Of a stretch of DNA of 47,555 nt, positions 7,469-17,199 are shown in pieces. Below the pieces are notes generated by a model. It ran no database searches and was not told the DNA's origin. It was given only the letters and a program-made list of their open reading frames with translations. The DNA is from Halothiobacillus sp. 15-55-196 (GTDB taxonomy: Bacteria; Pseudomonadota; Gammaproteobacteria; Halothiobacillales; Halothiobacillaceae). The DNA lies in contig NCKC01000023.1 in the NCBI GenBank assembly GCA_002282715.1, positions 1-47,555 of the forward strand, in the 5' to 3' direction. The translations under genes were made by a program, and so were the position numbers. Position 1 is the first letter of the stretch, and each line of letters starts with the position of its first letter.

Positions 7469-9133
7469 TCAATTGCGAGCCAACATTTCCTGAGCCGTTG
7501 CTCGGGTCTGGGCGGTAATGTCGATGCCGCCGATCATGCGGGCGATCTCGTCGATACGTGCCGCGTAGTTCAGTGGCACGATCTCGGTCACGGTGCCACT
7601 TTCCAGATGGTGTTTCTGCACCTGAATCTGATGTTGTCCCTGCGCGGCCACCTGCGGTAGATGGGTCACGCAGAACACCTGCCGGGTCTGACCGAGGGAA
7701 CGCAGATGACGCCCCACGATCTCGGCAATTGCGCCGCCAATCCCCGTATCCACTTCATCGAAAATAAAGGTTTCCACCGGATCGAAGGCCGCGGTGAGTG
7801 TTTTGAACGCCAGACTCACACGAGCCAGTTCGCCTCCCGAGGCAATCTGGTCGAGCGGTTGGGGCGGTTGCCCACGGTTGGCGCTGATGAGAAATACGAC
7901 ATCGTCAACACCCTGTTCGCCCCGTACCGCGCGGTCGGTCACCGGGGTGATCGGGATTTCGATTTGTCCGTGGGGCATGCCGAGTTGGCGGATGGCATCG
8001 GTGACCGCAGCGGCGAGTTTCGCTGCGGCGGCCTTTCTTTTGACCGAAATTTCGGCGGCAAGTCGGTCGTATTCGGCCATCTGAGCCTGAATTCTGGCTT
8101 CGAGCGCGGCGCTGTCTGCTTGCGCGTGATCGAGACGCGCGGCTTCTTCTCGGAGTTCTGCGATACGGTCGTCCAGTTGCTCTGGTGGAATGCGGTGCTT
8201 GCGCGCCAACTGGTGCAGTTGCTCAAGGCGGGCCTGAACCCGTTCGAGTTGTTCGGGGTCGTCTTCAACCGAATCGAGCCGTTCGCGCAGGGTGTCTGCC
8301 GTCTCGCTGATCTGAATCTGGGCGGTTTCGAGTGCCTCGATCAGAGGCAAGAGGGCGTCATCGAGTCCCGCGATGCGTGCGAGTGCCTGTTGTGCGTGCC
8401 CGATCCGGTCGTGCACGTTGTCATCGCCATCGAAGAGCTGTTCCAGTTGAGCGGCGAGCACACTGCGCCATTCATCCTGGCGGGAAAGGCGGCTCAATAA
8501 CTGATGGGACTGATTGAATTCATCCGGTTGCGGGTCGATCTGATCGATTTCTTCCAGTTGAAAGGCCAGCAAGGCGCGGCGGTCTTCACGGTTTTGTTCG
8601 GCGTTTCGGATTTCTTCGAGCTTATGCTCATTCTGGCGGAGTTCCCGTGACAGTTGCGCCAGCTTCTGCGTTGGCCCGGTGAGCCCGGCAAAACTGTCCA
8701 AAAGCAATCGCTGGTAGCGTTTTTCAAGCAGTTTCTGGTTGTGGTGCTGGCCATGAACGTCGATCAGCAGGCCGCCGAGCGTTTTGAGGGTCGCGGCCGG
8801 GCAGGGGCGGCCATTGATCCAGATCTTGCCGCGCCCTTCGCGATTCAAGGTGCGACGGATGATGAGTTCATCGTCGAGCAGTTCCTGTTCTTCGAGGAAT
8901 TCGGCCACGGACGAGTTTGGGGTAACCTGAAACACCGCGATGACTTCCGCCTCGTCAAAGCCGGATCGAATCAGTTGCGTATTGGCCCGTTCGCCCTGAA
9001 CGAGGCCGATGGCGTCGATCAGGATGGATTTGCCCGCGCCGGTCTCGCCGGTGAGGGTGGTCATGCCGGGTGCGAACTGAATCTCGATCTCATCGATCAA
9101 GGCGATGTGGCGGATGGTCAGGGATGTCAGCAT
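7469..9133 (-). CDS. recN: DNA repair protein RecN
   Basis: RecN is an SMC-like ATPase that gathers DNA ends at double-strand breaks. The 554-aa protein matches the usual length. The Walker A motif GETGAGKS lies at 29-36, followed by IDAIGLVQGERA. The middle third is charged and helical, fitting a coiled coil. The ABC signature region ASGGELARVSLAFK and Walker B FIFDEVDTGIGG lie in the C-terminal part. It starts nine bases after the nadK stop, so the two form a nadK-recN operon, a common gammaproteobacterial order opposite grpE-dnaK. No LexA-type box is apparent in front of nadK. Confidence 0.96.
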   Translation of the reverse strand: MLTSLTIRHIALIDEIEIQFAPGMTTLTGETGAGKSILIDAIGLVQGERANTQLIRSGFDEAEVIAVFQVTPNSSVAEFLEEQELLDDELIIRRTLNREGRGKIWINGRPCPAATLKTLGGLLIDVHGQHHNQKLLEKRYQRLLLDSFAGLTGPTQKLAQLSRELRQNEHKLEEIRNAEQNREDRRALLAFQLEEIDQIDPQPDEFNQSHQLLSRLSRQDEWRSVLAAQLEQLFDGDDNVHDRIGHAQQALARIAGLDDALLPLIEALETAQIQISETADTLRERLDSVEDDPEQLERVQARLEQLHQLARKHRIPPEQLDDRIAELREEAARLDHAQADSAALEARIQAQMAEYDRLAAEISVKRKAAAAKLAAAVTDAIRQLGMPHGQIEIPITPVTDRAVRGEQGVDDVVFLISANRGQPPQPLDQIASGGELARVSLAFKTLTAAFDPVETFIFDEVDTGIGGAIAEIVGRHLRSLGQTRQVFCVTHLPQVAAQGQHQIQVQKHHLESGTVTEIVPLNYAARIDEIARMIGGIDITAQTRATAQEMLARN

Positions 9134-9142
9134 GGGGAAAAC

Positions 9143-10093
9143 TTAGCCGGTTTGCTCCGCCCAGCACAGTTTCGTGCGCAATAGGGCGTAATAGTCGTGG
9201 TTGCAGGGATGGATCAGGCGGATATCGTGATCATGCCGGCGAATGACCAGGGTATCACCGACATCCAGCGGGTGGTTGATCTGACCGTCGAAGCTCATCA
9301 CGCCGCCGCCACGCGACTGCGGCTTGGGTGTGATCTCGATCACATGCTGGGCACTGACCACGATGGGGCGATAACTCAGCGTGTGCGGGCAAATTGAAAC
9401 GATGCCGATGGCTGCTAGATCCGGTGCAATCAGCGGCCCACCAGCCGACAGCGCATAAGCGGTCGAGCCGGTGGGCGTGCAGATCACGACACCATCCGAG
9501 CGCTGTTGGTTGAGCAGCACGCCATTGATACGCATCTCGAATTCGACCATGCGCGCCGGATCGCGCATCTTGAAGGTGATGTCGTTCATTGCGATGGCAT
9601 GAAGCAGGCGGGTCTCGCCGCGCATCAAGGTGCCTTCAAGCAAAAAACGCCGATCTTCGACGTAATGGCCGCGCAGCATGGCCTCCAGATAGCGTTTCAG
9701 ATCGGTGGGCAGCACATCGACCAGAAAGCCCAGTCGACCCAGGTTGACGCCCATCAGTGGGATATTCCATTGACTGATCGTGCGTGCCGTATTGAGTAGG
9801 GTGCCATCGCCGCCGAGCACGATGATCAGGTCGCAATCCGGTTGGTCACGGTCGAAACGCTTCACGGGTAGCTGATGCACCGGATTGTCGCAGGATTGTT
9901 CCAGCGCCCAGTCGATGCCCATCTGATCGAGCAGTTTGATCAGTTTCTGGAACACCCGCTTGATTGCCTGGTCGGCGTAGGGCTTGGTGATGATGCCAAT
10001 GCGCCGAAATACCGGCGCGTCCGAAGCATCGGACGTTGGTTCAACAGATTGCGTCTGCGCGGACTTTGCGCGGACTTTCATATGATCAGTCAC
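9143..10093 (-). CDS. nadK: NAD kinase
   Basis: This enzyme phosphorylates NAD to NADP. The 316-aa protein carries the signature GGDGT within VLGGDGTLLNTAR, the motif NDITF and the substrate loop TPTGSTAYALSAGG. It is somewhat longer than E. coli NadK (292 aa) because of a polar N-terminal extension of about 25 residues. The start is a GTG at 10093 with AAAGG about nine bases upstream; an ATG four codons further in, at 10081, is the alternative. The gene leads the nadK-recN pair and diverges from grpE across a repeat-bearing region. Confidence 0.95.
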   Translation of the reverse strand: MTDHMKVRAKSAQTQSVEPTSDASDAPVFRRIGIITKPYADQAIKRVFQKLIKLLDQMGIDWALEQSCDNPVHQLPVKRFDRDQPDCDLIIVLGGDGTLLNTARTISQWNIPLMGVNLGRLGFLVDVLPTDLKRYLEAMLRGHYVEDRRFLLEGTLMRGETRLLHAIAMNDITFKMRDPARMVEFEMRINGVLLNQQRSDGVVICTPTGSTAYALSAGGPLIAPDLAAIGIVSICPHTLSYRPIVVSAQHVIEITPKPQSRGGGVMSFDGQINHPLDVGDTLVIRRHDHDIRLIHPCNHDYYALLRTKLCWAEQTG

Positions 10094-10149
10094 AAGTAAA
10101 ACCTTTTGGGTATTTGTACTAGAGAAGAATATACCGTTCTTTTGCCTTT

Positions 10150-10314
10150 GGGCACCTCGAAAAACCTACTGCGTGACCCGATTGCTGCGTTGGGCGGTGC
10201 TCGCTCCCTCGCCTATCTATTTGATATGTCTCGGTCGCTGCGCTCCGGCCGCCTTGCACTCGGGCCGCTAACGCGGAGCTGGCGTCAGCCCGTGACGGTT
10301 TTTTTGAGGTGCCC
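10150..10314. repeat. 165-bp inverted-repeat element upstream of grpE
   Basis: The ends are imperfect inverted copies: GGGCACCTCGAAAAACC at 10150-10166 and GGTTTTTTTGAGGTGCCC at 10297-10314. The arm core CCTCGAAAAA also occurs in the hairpin at 21786. The segment 10271-10292 matches 28464-28485 inside another element at 21 of 22 positions. No reading frame of note lies inside. The element fills most of the gap between divergent nadK and grpE and ends about 24 bases before the predicted heat-shock promoter. It looks like a REP/REPIN-type or MITE-like sequence. Confidence 0.65.
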
Positions 10315-10337
10315 CTTTGATGTTTTCTTCATCCTGA

Positions 10338-10366
10338 CTTGAAAAATTTTGATGCCACCCCAGAAC
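10338..10366 (+). promoter_or_regulatory. Predicted sigma-32 (heat-shock) promoter of grpE
   Basis: CTTGAA (10338-10343) is followed after 14 bases by CCCCAGAA (10358-10365). The known sigma-32 consensus is CTTGAA, 13-17 bases, then CCCCAT. It lies about 65 bases upstream of the grpE start, which suits a heat-shock gene. Confidence 0.6.
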
Positions 10367-10427
10367 TACACGGTATTCGCGTCGGCGACGACATTCAATG
10401 GCTTTATCTGATTTTGAGGATCACCGT

Positions 10428-10988
10428 ATGACGGAACAATCCAAGCAACCCAACGAAGAAAACATGACCCAGGAAGAGAACCAGGACATGAGCAAAGAAG
10501 AGCAAGCGGAACAGCCCGTTGCGGCGGATGAAAACCTGGATCCTCGGGTTCTGGCAGAGAAACTGGCCGAGCGTGATCAGGAAATACTGCGTTTGCACGC
10601 CGAGATGGAAAACCTGCGCAAGCGCGTGGAGCGCGATATCGAGAATGCCCGGAAATTCGCTCTGGAGCGATTTGTAGATAGTCTGCTGCCGGTGATCGAT
10701 TCTCTGGAAATGGGTATTGAAGCCAGCAAAAACGAACATGCTTCTCTGGAAAAAATCCGCGAGGGCAGCGAGATGACGCTCAATCTGTTCCTGCAGACGA
10801 TGGAAAAATTCGGCGTCAAACCCGTCCATCCAATTGGCGAGCGTTTCAACCCGGATCATCATCAGGCAATTTCCGTGCAGCCGCATGAAGGTCCTGCCGA
10901 TCATGTAATCAGTGTGATGCAGAAGGGCTACCTGTTGCGCGATCGTCTGGTGCGCCCCGCCTTGGTGGTGGTGTCCAAAAATCAGTAA
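10428..10988 (+). CDS. grpE: Nucleotide exchange factor GrpE
   Basis: GrpE releases ADP from DnaK and acts as a thermosensor in the Hsp70 cycle. The 186-aa protein has an acidic, glutamine-rich N-terminus, a long helix region (LAERDQEILRLHAEMENLRKRVERD) and the conserved C-terminal beta domain with FGVKPVHPIGERFNPDHHQAI. The ATG at 10428 has GAGG eight bases upstream; a longer frame opens at 10398 without a ribosome site. The predicted sigma-32 promoter in front and dnaK behind support a heat-shock operon. Confidence 0.96.
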   Translation: MTEQSKQPNEENMTQEENQDMSKEEQAEQPVAADENLDPRVLAEKLAERDQEILRLHAEMENLRKRVERDIENARKFALERFVDSLLPVIDSLEMGIEASKNEHASLEKIREGSEMTLNLFLQTMEKFGVKPVHPIGERFNPDHHQAISVQPHEGPADHVISVMQKGYLLRDRLVRPALVVVSKNQ

Positions 10989-10994
10989 AGGGCT

Positions 10995-11022
10995 CTTGAA
11001 AACAGGGCAACTGACCGCAAAT
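10995..11022 (+). promoter_or_regulatory. Possible second heat-shock promoter, in front of dnaK
   Basis: CTTGAA (10995-11000) is followed after 14 bases by CCGCAAAT (11015-11022). The -35 half is perfect, but the -10 half matches CCCCATNT only partly. If used, dnaK would be transcribed both from here and from the grpE promoter. Confidence 0.35.
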
Positions 11023-11118
11023 CAGTTCTCGTAACGCACCAAGTAAAGGTCAGAGTGCATTAACGAATCCGAACGAACACATTAAACCGGCCCTAGCGGG
11101 CTTATGAGGGAGAACATA

Positions 11119-13023
11119 ATGGGTAAAATTATTGGTATCGATTTAGGCACGACGAACTCTTGCGTGGCCATCATGGAGGGTAAGTCCGCCAAGGTGATCG
11201 AGAACGCCGAGGGCGCCCGGACCACCCCGTCGGTCGTGGCTTATGCCAACGACGGTGAAATCATTGTCGGTCAGCCGGCCAAGCGCCAGGCTGTCACCAA
11301 TCCGAAAAACACGCTGTTTGCCGTCAAGCGTTTGATCGGGCGACGTTTCGATGAAGAAGCCGTGCAAAAAGACATCAAACTGATGCCGTACAAGATCGTG
11401 AAGGCCGACAACGGCGATGCCTGGGTCGAGGTCAACGGCAAGAAAATGGCGCCGCCGGAAATTTCCGCACGCGTTCTGATGAAGATCAAAAAAGACGTTG
11501 AAGCCTATCTGGGTGAAGAAGTGACCGAGGCGGTCATCACCGTTCCTGCCTACTTCAACGACAGTCAGCGTCAAGCTACCAAGGACGCCGGCCGTATCGC
11601 CGGTCTGGATGTCAAGCGGATTATCAACGAACCGACTGCGGCTGCATTGGCCTACGGTATCGACAAGGCGGACAACAAAGACCGCAAGATCGCCGTGTAT
11701 GATCTCGGCGGTGGTACGTTCGATATATCCATCATCGAAGTGGCCAACATCGATGGCGAGAAACAGTTCGAAGTGCTTTCGACCAACGGTGATACCTTCC
11801 TCGGCGGTGAGGATTTCGATAACCGTTTGATCGATTACCTCGTCGACGAATTCAAAAAAGAGCAGGGCGTGGATCTGCACAATGATCCGCTGGCCATGCA
11901 ACGTGTGAAGGAAGCGGCGGAAAAAGCCAAGATCGAGCTCTCCTCGACCGAGCAGACCGACGTCAACCTGCCCTACGTTACGGCGGATGCCACCGGTCCG
12001 AAACACATGAATATCAAGATCACTCGTGCCAAGCTCGAATCGCTGGTGGATGATCTCATTACGCGCACCATCGAACCGTGCAAGATGGCGATCAAGGATG
12101 CGGGCGTATCGCTCAGCGATATCGATGAAGTGATCCTGGTCGGCGGTCAGACCCGCATGCCCAAGGTGCGTGAAGCGGTGAAGAACTTCTTCGGCAAGGA
12201 ACCGCGCAAGGATGTGAACCCGGATGAAGCGGTTGCCGTGGGCGCTGCCATTCAGGGTGGCGTGTTGTCTGGAAGCGTCAGCGACGTGCTGTTGCTCGAT
12301 GTCACCCCGCTGTCCCTGGGTATCGAAACGATGGGCGGCGTGATGACCAAACTCATCGAGAAGAACACGACTATCCCGACCAAGGCGAGTCAGGTGTTCT
12401 CTACGGCAGATGACAACCAGACCGCGGTAACGGTGCATGTGCTTCAGGGTGAGCGTGAAATGGCATCCGGCAACAAATCGCTGGGCCGATTCGATCTGAC
12501 CGACATTCCGCCGGCGCCACGGGGTATGCCGCAAATCGAAGTCACCTTCGACATCGATGCCAACGGTATTCTGAATGTCTCCGCGAAAGACAAGGGCACC
12601 GGCAAAGAGCAGAAGATCGTCATCAAGGCCAACTCGGGTCTTTCCGACGAAGAAGTTCAGCGTATGGTCGATGACGCCGCCGCACACGCGGAAGAAGACA
12701 AGAAGCTGCGCGCGTTGGTGGACGTTCGCAATCAGGGCGATAGTTTGATTCATACGGTTGAGAAAACCATGAAGGAAACCGAAGGTCTGACCGATGCAGA
12801 CAAGCAGCCGGCTACCGATGCGATTGCCGCTTTGCGCGAAGCGATGAAAGGCGATAACAAAGCTGAAATTGAAGCGAAAATCGAAGTGTTGACCCAGGTT
12901 TCTGCCACATTGATGCAGAAAGCCACGGCACAACCGCAGCAAGGCGGTGCAGAAACCGCCTCGGCCAAGGACGATGACGTGGTCGATGCCGAGTTCGAAG
13001 AAGTCAAAGAAGACAAAAAATAA
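11119..13023 (+). CDS. dnaK: Hsp70 chaperone DnaK
   Basis: This ATP-driven chaperone binds exposed hydrophobic stretches. The 634-aa protein is the usual length. The ATPase domain starts [17 protein letters not shown] and includes the phosphate-loop motif [10 protein letters not shown] and VGGQTRMP. The substrate domain follows the linker [16 protein letters not shown]. The C-terminus is a helical lid with an acidic tail ending EEVKEDKK. The ATG at 11119 (ribosome site GGGAG) gives the conserved N-terminus; an ATG at 11104 would add five residues. It lies between grpE and dnaJ and is closed by an intrinsic terminator, so dnaJ may need its own promoter or read-through. Confidence 0.98.
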   Translation: MGKIIGIDLGTTNSCVAIMEGKSAKVIENAEGARTTPSVVAYANDGEIIVGQPAKRQAVTNPKNTLFAVKRLIGRRFDEEAVQKDIKLMPYKIVKADNGDAWVEVNGKKMAPPEISARVLMKIKKDVEAYLGEEVTEAVITVPAYFNDSQRQATKDAGRIAGLDVKRIINEPTAAALAYGIDKADNKDRKIAVYDLGGGTFDISIIEVANIDGEKQFEVLSTNGDTFLGGEDFDNRLIDYLVDEFKKEQGVDLHNDPLAMQRVKEAAEKAKIELSSTEQTDVNLPYVTADATGPKHMNIKITRAKLESLVDDLITRTIEPCKMAIKDAGVSLSDIDEVILVGGQTRMPKVREAVKNFFGKEPRKDVNPDEAVAVGAAIQGGVLSGSVSDVLLLDVTPLSLGIETMGGVMTKLIEKNTTIPTKASQVFSTADDNQTAVTVHVLQGEREMASGNKSLGRFDLTDIPPAPRGMPQIEVTFDIDANGILNVSAKDKGTGKEQKIVIKANSGLSDEEVQRMVDDAAAHAEEDKKLRALVDVRNQGDSLIHTVEKTMKETEGLTDADKQPATDAIAALREAMKGDNKAEIEAKIEVLTQVSATLMQKATAQPQQGGAETASAKDDDVVDAEFEEVKEDKK

Positions 13024-13032
13024 GCCGAGCAT

Positions 13033-13064
13033 AAAGCCGTCTCTCCTTGGAAGACGGCTTTGTT
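13033..13064 (+). terminator. Terminator after dnaK
   Basis: The stem AAAGCCGTCT (13033-13042) pairs perfectly with AGACGGCTTT (13052-13061) across nine bases. The T-run is short (TTTGTTT), so it may be leaky and let some transcripts reach dnaJ. Confidence 0.7.
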
Positions 13065-13143
13065 TCAGGTACTCAGTTTCTGATACGGCATGGTTGCGCG
13101 GTTTGCCCCACGCACTCCTGCCGTTTTAACTTTTGAGCAGATT

Positions 13144-14292
13144 ATGGCGAAGCGTTGTTATTACGAAATTCTTGAAGTGGAACGCACGGTATCGGGTGAT
13201 GAGCTGAAAAAGGCCTATCGTCGATTGGCTATGAAGTACCATCCGGATCGCAATCCCGATGACCCCTCCGCCGAAGAGAAATTCAAGGAAGCCAAGGAAG
13301 CATTCGAGACCTTGTCCGACCCGCAAAAGCGGGCTGCCTATGACCAGTTCGGCCATGCCGGCGTTAATGCTGGGATGGGCGGTGGTAGAGGTGGTTTTGG
13401 CGGCGGCGCTGGCTTTGCGGATATCTTTGGCGAGGTGTTTGGCGATATTTTCGGTGGTGGCGGCGGTCGCTCACGCGCCTATCGTGGTGCCGATATGCAA
13501 TATCACCTCAAGATTTCGCTGGAAGAGGCTGTTCGCGGCACCACGGTAGAAATCCAGATTCCAAGCACGGAACCCTGTGATGTCTGCCATGGCACGGGCG
13601 CGAAACCCGGTACAGGCAGAAGGACCTGCGGTACCTGTCATGGTGCCGGTGCAGTGCGTGTCCAGCAGGGGTTTTTCTCGATCCAGCAAACCTGTCCGAC
13701 CTGTGGCGGTTCAGGGGAAGTGATCGAGCATCTCTGTGAAGCCTGTCGTGGTGCGGGTCGGGTAGAAACGCAAAAGACCCTGTCGATCAAGATTCCTGCC
13801 GGTGTCGATACCGGTGATCGTTTGCGGCACGCGGGTGAAGGTGGCCCCGGTGAGCAGGGCGGTCCGTCCGGTGATCTGTATGTTTTGATTGAAGTCAAAC
13901 CACACCCGATCTTCCAGCGTCAGGATGCTGATCTGCTCTGTGCGATGCCGATCAGCTTTGTGACAGCCGCCTTGGGTGGGGAGATTGAAGTGCCGACACT
14001 CGACGGCCGCATTGCGCTCAAGATTCCGGCCGAAACACAGACGGGCAAGGTGTTCCGTCTGCGTGGCAAAGGGGTGCAACCGGTGCGCGGTGGTACCAAG
14101 GGCGACCTGCTCGTTACCGTCCATGTCGAAACACCGGTCAAACTTACCAACGAGCAGAAGGAACTTCTGTTGGCATTCGAGCGATCTCTGATCGGTGACC
14201 AGGGCGGTGAGATTCCTGCTCAGCATCGTCCACGCGAGCGTTCGTGGATGGATTCGGTAAAAAGTTTTTTTGACGATTTGCGTGGCGAGTAG
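13144..14292 (+). CDS. dnaJ: Hsp40 co-chaperone DnaJ
   Basis: DnaJ delivers clients to DnaK and stimulates its ATPase. The 382-aa protein has a J-domain with HPD at 33-35, a glycine/phenylalanine region (about 77-108), and four zinc repeats: CDVCHGTG (C145), CGTCHGAG (C162), CPTCGGSG (C184) and CEACRGAG (C198). The two C-terminal beta domains follow. The ATG at 13144 gives the usual N-terminus, although MAKRCYYE is a slightly altered form of the common KRDYYE. A longer frame from 13090 adds 18 unrelated residues. Confidence 0.97.
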   Translation: MAKRCYYEILEVERTVSGDELKKAYRRLAMKYHPDRNPDDPSAEEKFKEAKEAFETLSDPQKRAAYDQFGHAGVNAGMGGGRGGFGGGAGFADIFGEVFGDIFGGGGGRSRAYRGADMQYHLKISLEEAVRGTTVEIQIPSTEPCDVCHGTGAKPGTGRRTCGTCHGAGAVRVQQGFFSIQQTCPTCGGSGEVIEHLCEACRGAGRVETQKTLSIKIPAGVDTGDRLRHAGEGGPGEQGGPSGDLYVLIEVKPHPIFQRQDADLLCAMPISFVTAALGGEIEVPTLDGRIALKIPAETQTGKVFRLRGKGVQPVRGGTKGDLLVTVHVETPVKLTNEQKELLLAFERSLIGDQGGEIPAQHRPRERSWMDSVKSFFDDLRGE

Positions 14293-14343
14293 GTTGCAGG
14301 ATAACTTGTCGGTGTATGGCAGGTACTCAACAGGAGACAGGTA

Positions 14344-14850
14344 ATGACAAGCAAGATAAAAAACGGGTTGATCTTCAGTCTGATGATCGGTAGCTGGTTG
14401 TTCGTGCCCTTGGCCCAAGCGGCTCAAGGGTTGTATTCGATGAAGGCACTCATGGATGCGCCTGCATACGCCGAAGGCCATGCGAAATCGATCGGTGAAG
14501 TCGACAACGTCATCGTCGATGAACAGATGAAAATCACGGGGATTGTGATTGATGTTGATGACTCCGCTTCTTCGATGAACGGCAAGAAACTGTTCGTGCA
14601 AACGGGGTTATTCCGGTTGAAAACCGAGCGGGATACGCAGATCGATGATGTGCGCTACAAGGTGTACTTAAACGAATCGGTTGCGGGCATGACGCACTAC
14701 CCCGTGGTGGATAACAGTTGGTGGCAAACAGCGAAGCAGGCGGCATCGGCGGTATGGGAAAAGACCAAATCCACCGCCAGAAGTGCCTGGGATGCGACCA
14801 AGGAAGCCACACGAAATGTCCTCGATACGATTCGGGAAAAAACCCAGTAG
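14344..14850 (+). CDS. Exported PRC-barrel domain protein
   Basis: The 168-aa product starts with a Sec signal peptide (residues 1-26, ending PLAQAAQ). A PRC-barrel-like beta domain follows (about 30-125, with GHAKSIGEVDNVIVDEQMKI). The C-terminal 45 residues are rich in A, T, K and W and probably helical (KTKSTARSAWDATKEATRNV). It has a strong AGGAGACAGG ribosome site. PRC-barrel proteins occur in very different settings, so a precise role cannot be given; a periplasmic or envelope stress role beside the chaperone operon is a guess. No lipobox is seen. Confidence 0.75.
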   Translation: MTSKIKNGLIFSLMIGSWLFVPLAQAAQGLYSMKALMDAPAYAEGHAKSIGEVDNVIVDEQMKITGIVIDVDDSASSMNGKKLFVQTGLFRLKTERDTQIDDVRYKVYLNESVAGMTHYPVVDNSWWQTAKQAASAVWEKTKSTARSAWDATKEATRNVLDTIREKTQ

Positions 14851-14932
14851 GTCGATTAGGTTGCAGTTGTTCGGTCGCCTGCGTGGTTTTTAACCGTTTT
14901 TCTCAAAAAAACAGGACTTTGAACGATGTTCA

Positions 14933-14979
14933 AGGTTAGGCGATTGCCGGATAAATTTGACTTCCGGCAAGAACCTTTT
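14933..14979 (+). terminator. Hairpin terminator downstream of the PRC-barrel gene
   Basis: TTGCCGGA (14944-14951) pairs with TCCGGCAA (14963-14970), and AAGGTT (14933-14938) with AACCTT (14972-14977) extends the stem. A T-run (TTTTTAT) starts at about 14976. Confidence 0.6.
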
Positions 14980-15019
14980 TATATTCCGCATCCCGCGATC
15001 AACGATAAAAGAAAAACGG

Positions 15020-15039
15020 GCCCCAGTCGGGGCTTTTTT
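15020..15039 (+). terminator. Strong terminator just before rimP
   Basis: GCCCC (15020-15024), loop AGTC, GGGGC (15029-15033) and six T. It lies only 30 bases before the rimP start. Either it ends leftover transcription from upstream, or it is an attenuator in the rimP-nusA leader. Confidence 0.7.
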
Positions 15040-15068
15040 ATTTTGTAACATTTAGAGAAAAGTCGGCT

Positions 15069-15569
15069 GTGCAGAAAATTCCGGAATCCATTGAAACCTT
15101 ATTGCAACCTGTTGTTGAGGCAGCCGGTTGTGTTTGGGTGGGCGGTGAGTTCCGCGGTGGCCCGGATGGTTTGTTGCGGGTATACATTGATACCGAAGCG
15201 GGTGTGACGCTGGATGATTGCACGAAAGTCAGCGATGCCCTAAGTGGTGTGCTTGATGTTGAAGACCCCTTCCCCGGCTTCTACCGGCTTGAGGTGTCCT
15301 CGCCGGGCGTTGAGCGCCCGATGTTTCGTGCCAGCGACTTCGCCCTGTTTATCGGCCAGAAGGTGCATGTGCGCCTTCATCGGCCACTGGCTCAGCGCCG
15401 TCGTTTCGAAGGTGTTGTCTCGGCCGTGGATGGTGAGCAGATCAGCCTGTCCATCGATGGCGATCAGGATGTGATCACCTTTCCGTTTGCGGAAGTTGAG
15501 CGCGCCAATCTGGTTTTTGAATTCGGCGGTCAAAAAAATGACCGTCAAGCACGTCGCTCTGCGAAGTAA
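15069..15569 (+). CDS. rimP: Ribosome maturation factor RimP
   Basis: RimP helps assemble the 30S subunit. The 166-aa protein has the two-domain layout of the family, with LRVYIDTEAGVTLDDC and DPFPGFYRLEVSSPGVERP as the best-known signature, and a small C-terminal SH3-like barrel. The start is a GTG at 15069 with a weak upstream purine run. It opens the conserved rimP-nusA-infB-rbfA-truB-rpsO-pnp cluster and lies 21 bases before nusA. Unlike many gammaproteobacteria, no tRNA-Met gene precedes it. Confidence 0.94.
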   Translation: MQKIPESIETLLQPVVEAAGCVWVGGEFRGGPDGLLRVYIDTEAGVTLDDCTKVSDALSGVLDVEDPFPGFYRLEVSSPGVERPMFRASDFALFIGQKVHVRLHRPLAQRRRFEGVVSAVDGEQISLSIDGDQDVITFPFAEVERANLVFEFGGQKNDRQARRSAK

Positions 15570-15590
15570 CTCAAGGGAATATCCACCATT

Positions 15591-17066
15591 ATGAGCAAAG
15601 AGATTCTTTTTGTAGCCGATGCGGTATCAAACGAAAAAGGGGTTGACCGCAAAGTCATTTTCGAGGCGATCGAAGCCGCCCTTGCCCAGGCTGCCCGCAA
15701 ACGTCATGGCGGCGACATCGATACACGCGTGCAAATCGATCATGAAACGGGTGATTACCGCACATTCCGTCGCTGGCAGGTTGTCGAGGGCGATTCTTCT
15801 GAATTCCCAGAGCGTGAAATGATTCTCGAAGCGGCGCAGATGGATGATCCCGACATCAAGGTGGGTGACTTCGTCGAGGAAGAAATTGAATCCGTCGAAT
15901 TCGGCCGCATCGCGGCGCAGGCCGCCAAGCAAGTCATCGTGCAAAAAGTGCGCGAGGCAGAGCGGCGCCAGATCGTCGACGCCTATATCGACCGCAAGGG
16001 CAGCCTGATCATGGGGCTGATCAAACGTATCGATCGCGGGAACGTGATCCTGGATTTGGGCGGCAACGTAGAAGCCCTGATCCCTCGGGATGAAATGATC
16101 GGTCGTGAAGCCGTGCGTCCTGGCGATCGTCTGCGCGGTTATCTGATGGATGTGCGTCATGAGCCCCGTGGCCCACAGCTATTCGTTAGCCGCACCGCGC
16201 CGGAGTTCCTGATTGAGTTGTTCAAGCTGGAAGTGCCGGAAATCGAACAAGGGCTGATCGAAGTCAAGGGCGCTGCTCGCGACCCGGGCCTACGCGCCAA
16301 GATTGCGGTGCATTCACGCGATAGTCGGATCGATCCGGTCGGAACCTGCGTCGGCATGCGCGGTTCGCGCGTCCAGTCGGTCACCAACGAGCTCAATGGT
16401 GAACGCGTTGATATCATCATCTGGGATAGCAACCCGGCTCAGTTCGTCATCAACGCCATGTCACCGGCAGAAGTCGTGTCGATCGTGGTGGATGAAGATC
16501 GCCACAGCATGGACGTTGCCGTTACGGAAGAAAAACTTTCCCAGGCGATCGGTCGCGGTGGCCAGAACGTGCGGCTGGCTAGCCAGTTGACCGGATGGCA
16601 CCTGAATGTGATGGGTGAGGAAGAAGCGATCGCGAAGGTAGAAACCGAAACACGTCGCGCCACCGAATTATTCATGCGGGATCTGGACGTCGATGAGGAT
16701 GTGGCCGCCGTACTGGTCGAGGCGGGTTTCTCCTCGCTGGAAGAAATTGCTTACGTGCCGACCGCGGAACTGCTGGATGTTGAAGGTTTCGATGAAGGTA
16801 TCGTAGAAGAACTTCGCAACCGCGCTCGCGACGCATTGTTGGTTCAAGCTATTTCTGATGACGCGGGCGAATCGACGGAAGAACTCGATATCGCCCAGCT
16901 GGAAGGCATGACGCCCGAACTGCTCGCCACATTGAATGCGGCTGGTGTGCACACATCCAATGATCTGGCTGAGTTATCGGTTGACGAGATGACTGCCTTT
17001 GAAGGCGTGGACGAGGCTTTGGCTCATCAGTTGATCATGGCGGCGCGAGCGCCGTGGTTCGCCTAA
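15591..17066 (+). CDS. nusA: Transcription termination/antitermination factor NusA
   Basis: NusA binds RNA polymerase and nascent RNA and affects pausing, termination and antitermination. At 491 aa it is full length for a gammaproteobacterium. An N-terminal polymerase-binding domain comes first, then an S1 domain (about 135-200), two KH domains (the second with [21 protein letters not shown]) and two acidic C-terminal repeats (about 360-490) as in E. coli. The acidic repeats are present in full, so interaction with alpha CTD or N-like proteins is possible. It follows rimP and precedes infB. Confidence 0.97.
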   Translation: MSKEILFVADAVSNEKGVDRKVIFEAIEAALAQAARKRHGGDIDTRVQIDHETGDYRTFRRWQVVEGDSSEFPEREMILEAAQMDDPDIKVGDFVEEEIESVEFGRIAAQAAKQVIVQKVREAERRQIVDAYIDRKGSLIMGLIKRIDRGNVILDLGGNVEALIPRDEMIGREAVRPGDRLRGYLMDVRHEPRGPQLFVSRTAPEFLIELFKLEVPEIEQGLIEVKGAARDPGLRAKIAVHSRDSRIDPVGTCVGMRGSRVQSVTNELNGERVDIIIWDSNPAQFVINAMSPAEVVSIVVDEDRHSMDVAVTEEKLSQAIGRGGQNVRLASQLTGWHLNVMGEEEAIAKVETETRRATELFMRDLDVDEDVAAVLVEAGFSSLEEIAYVPTAELLDVEGFDEGIVEELRNRARDALLVQAISDDAGESTEELDIAQLEGMTPELLATLNAAGVHTSNDLAELSVDEMTAFEGVDEALAHQLIMAARAPWFA

Positions 17067-17199
17067 CATCTCAGCCGTGAGATTAGGTAAATAGTTTGCG
17101 CTGTACCGGCTTTGTCATCGGTAGCGAATAGGCTCTATCCCAGTCGCGTACGCGCAGTTGGTATTGAATTTTGATTAAGAGACGACCACAGGAGACCAC

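Noticed and set aside
7290..7493. 67-codon plus-strand frame over the C/G-run repeat
   Set aside because: The frame is made of the repeat itself and overlaps the recN end; its sequence is low complexity.
11143..13032. 629-codon open frame on the minus strand opposite dnaK
   Set aside because: It mirrors the codon pattern of dnaK exactly; its protein is rich in histidine, arginine and phenylalanine with no family resemblance. Long antisense frames opposite dnaK are a well-known artefact.
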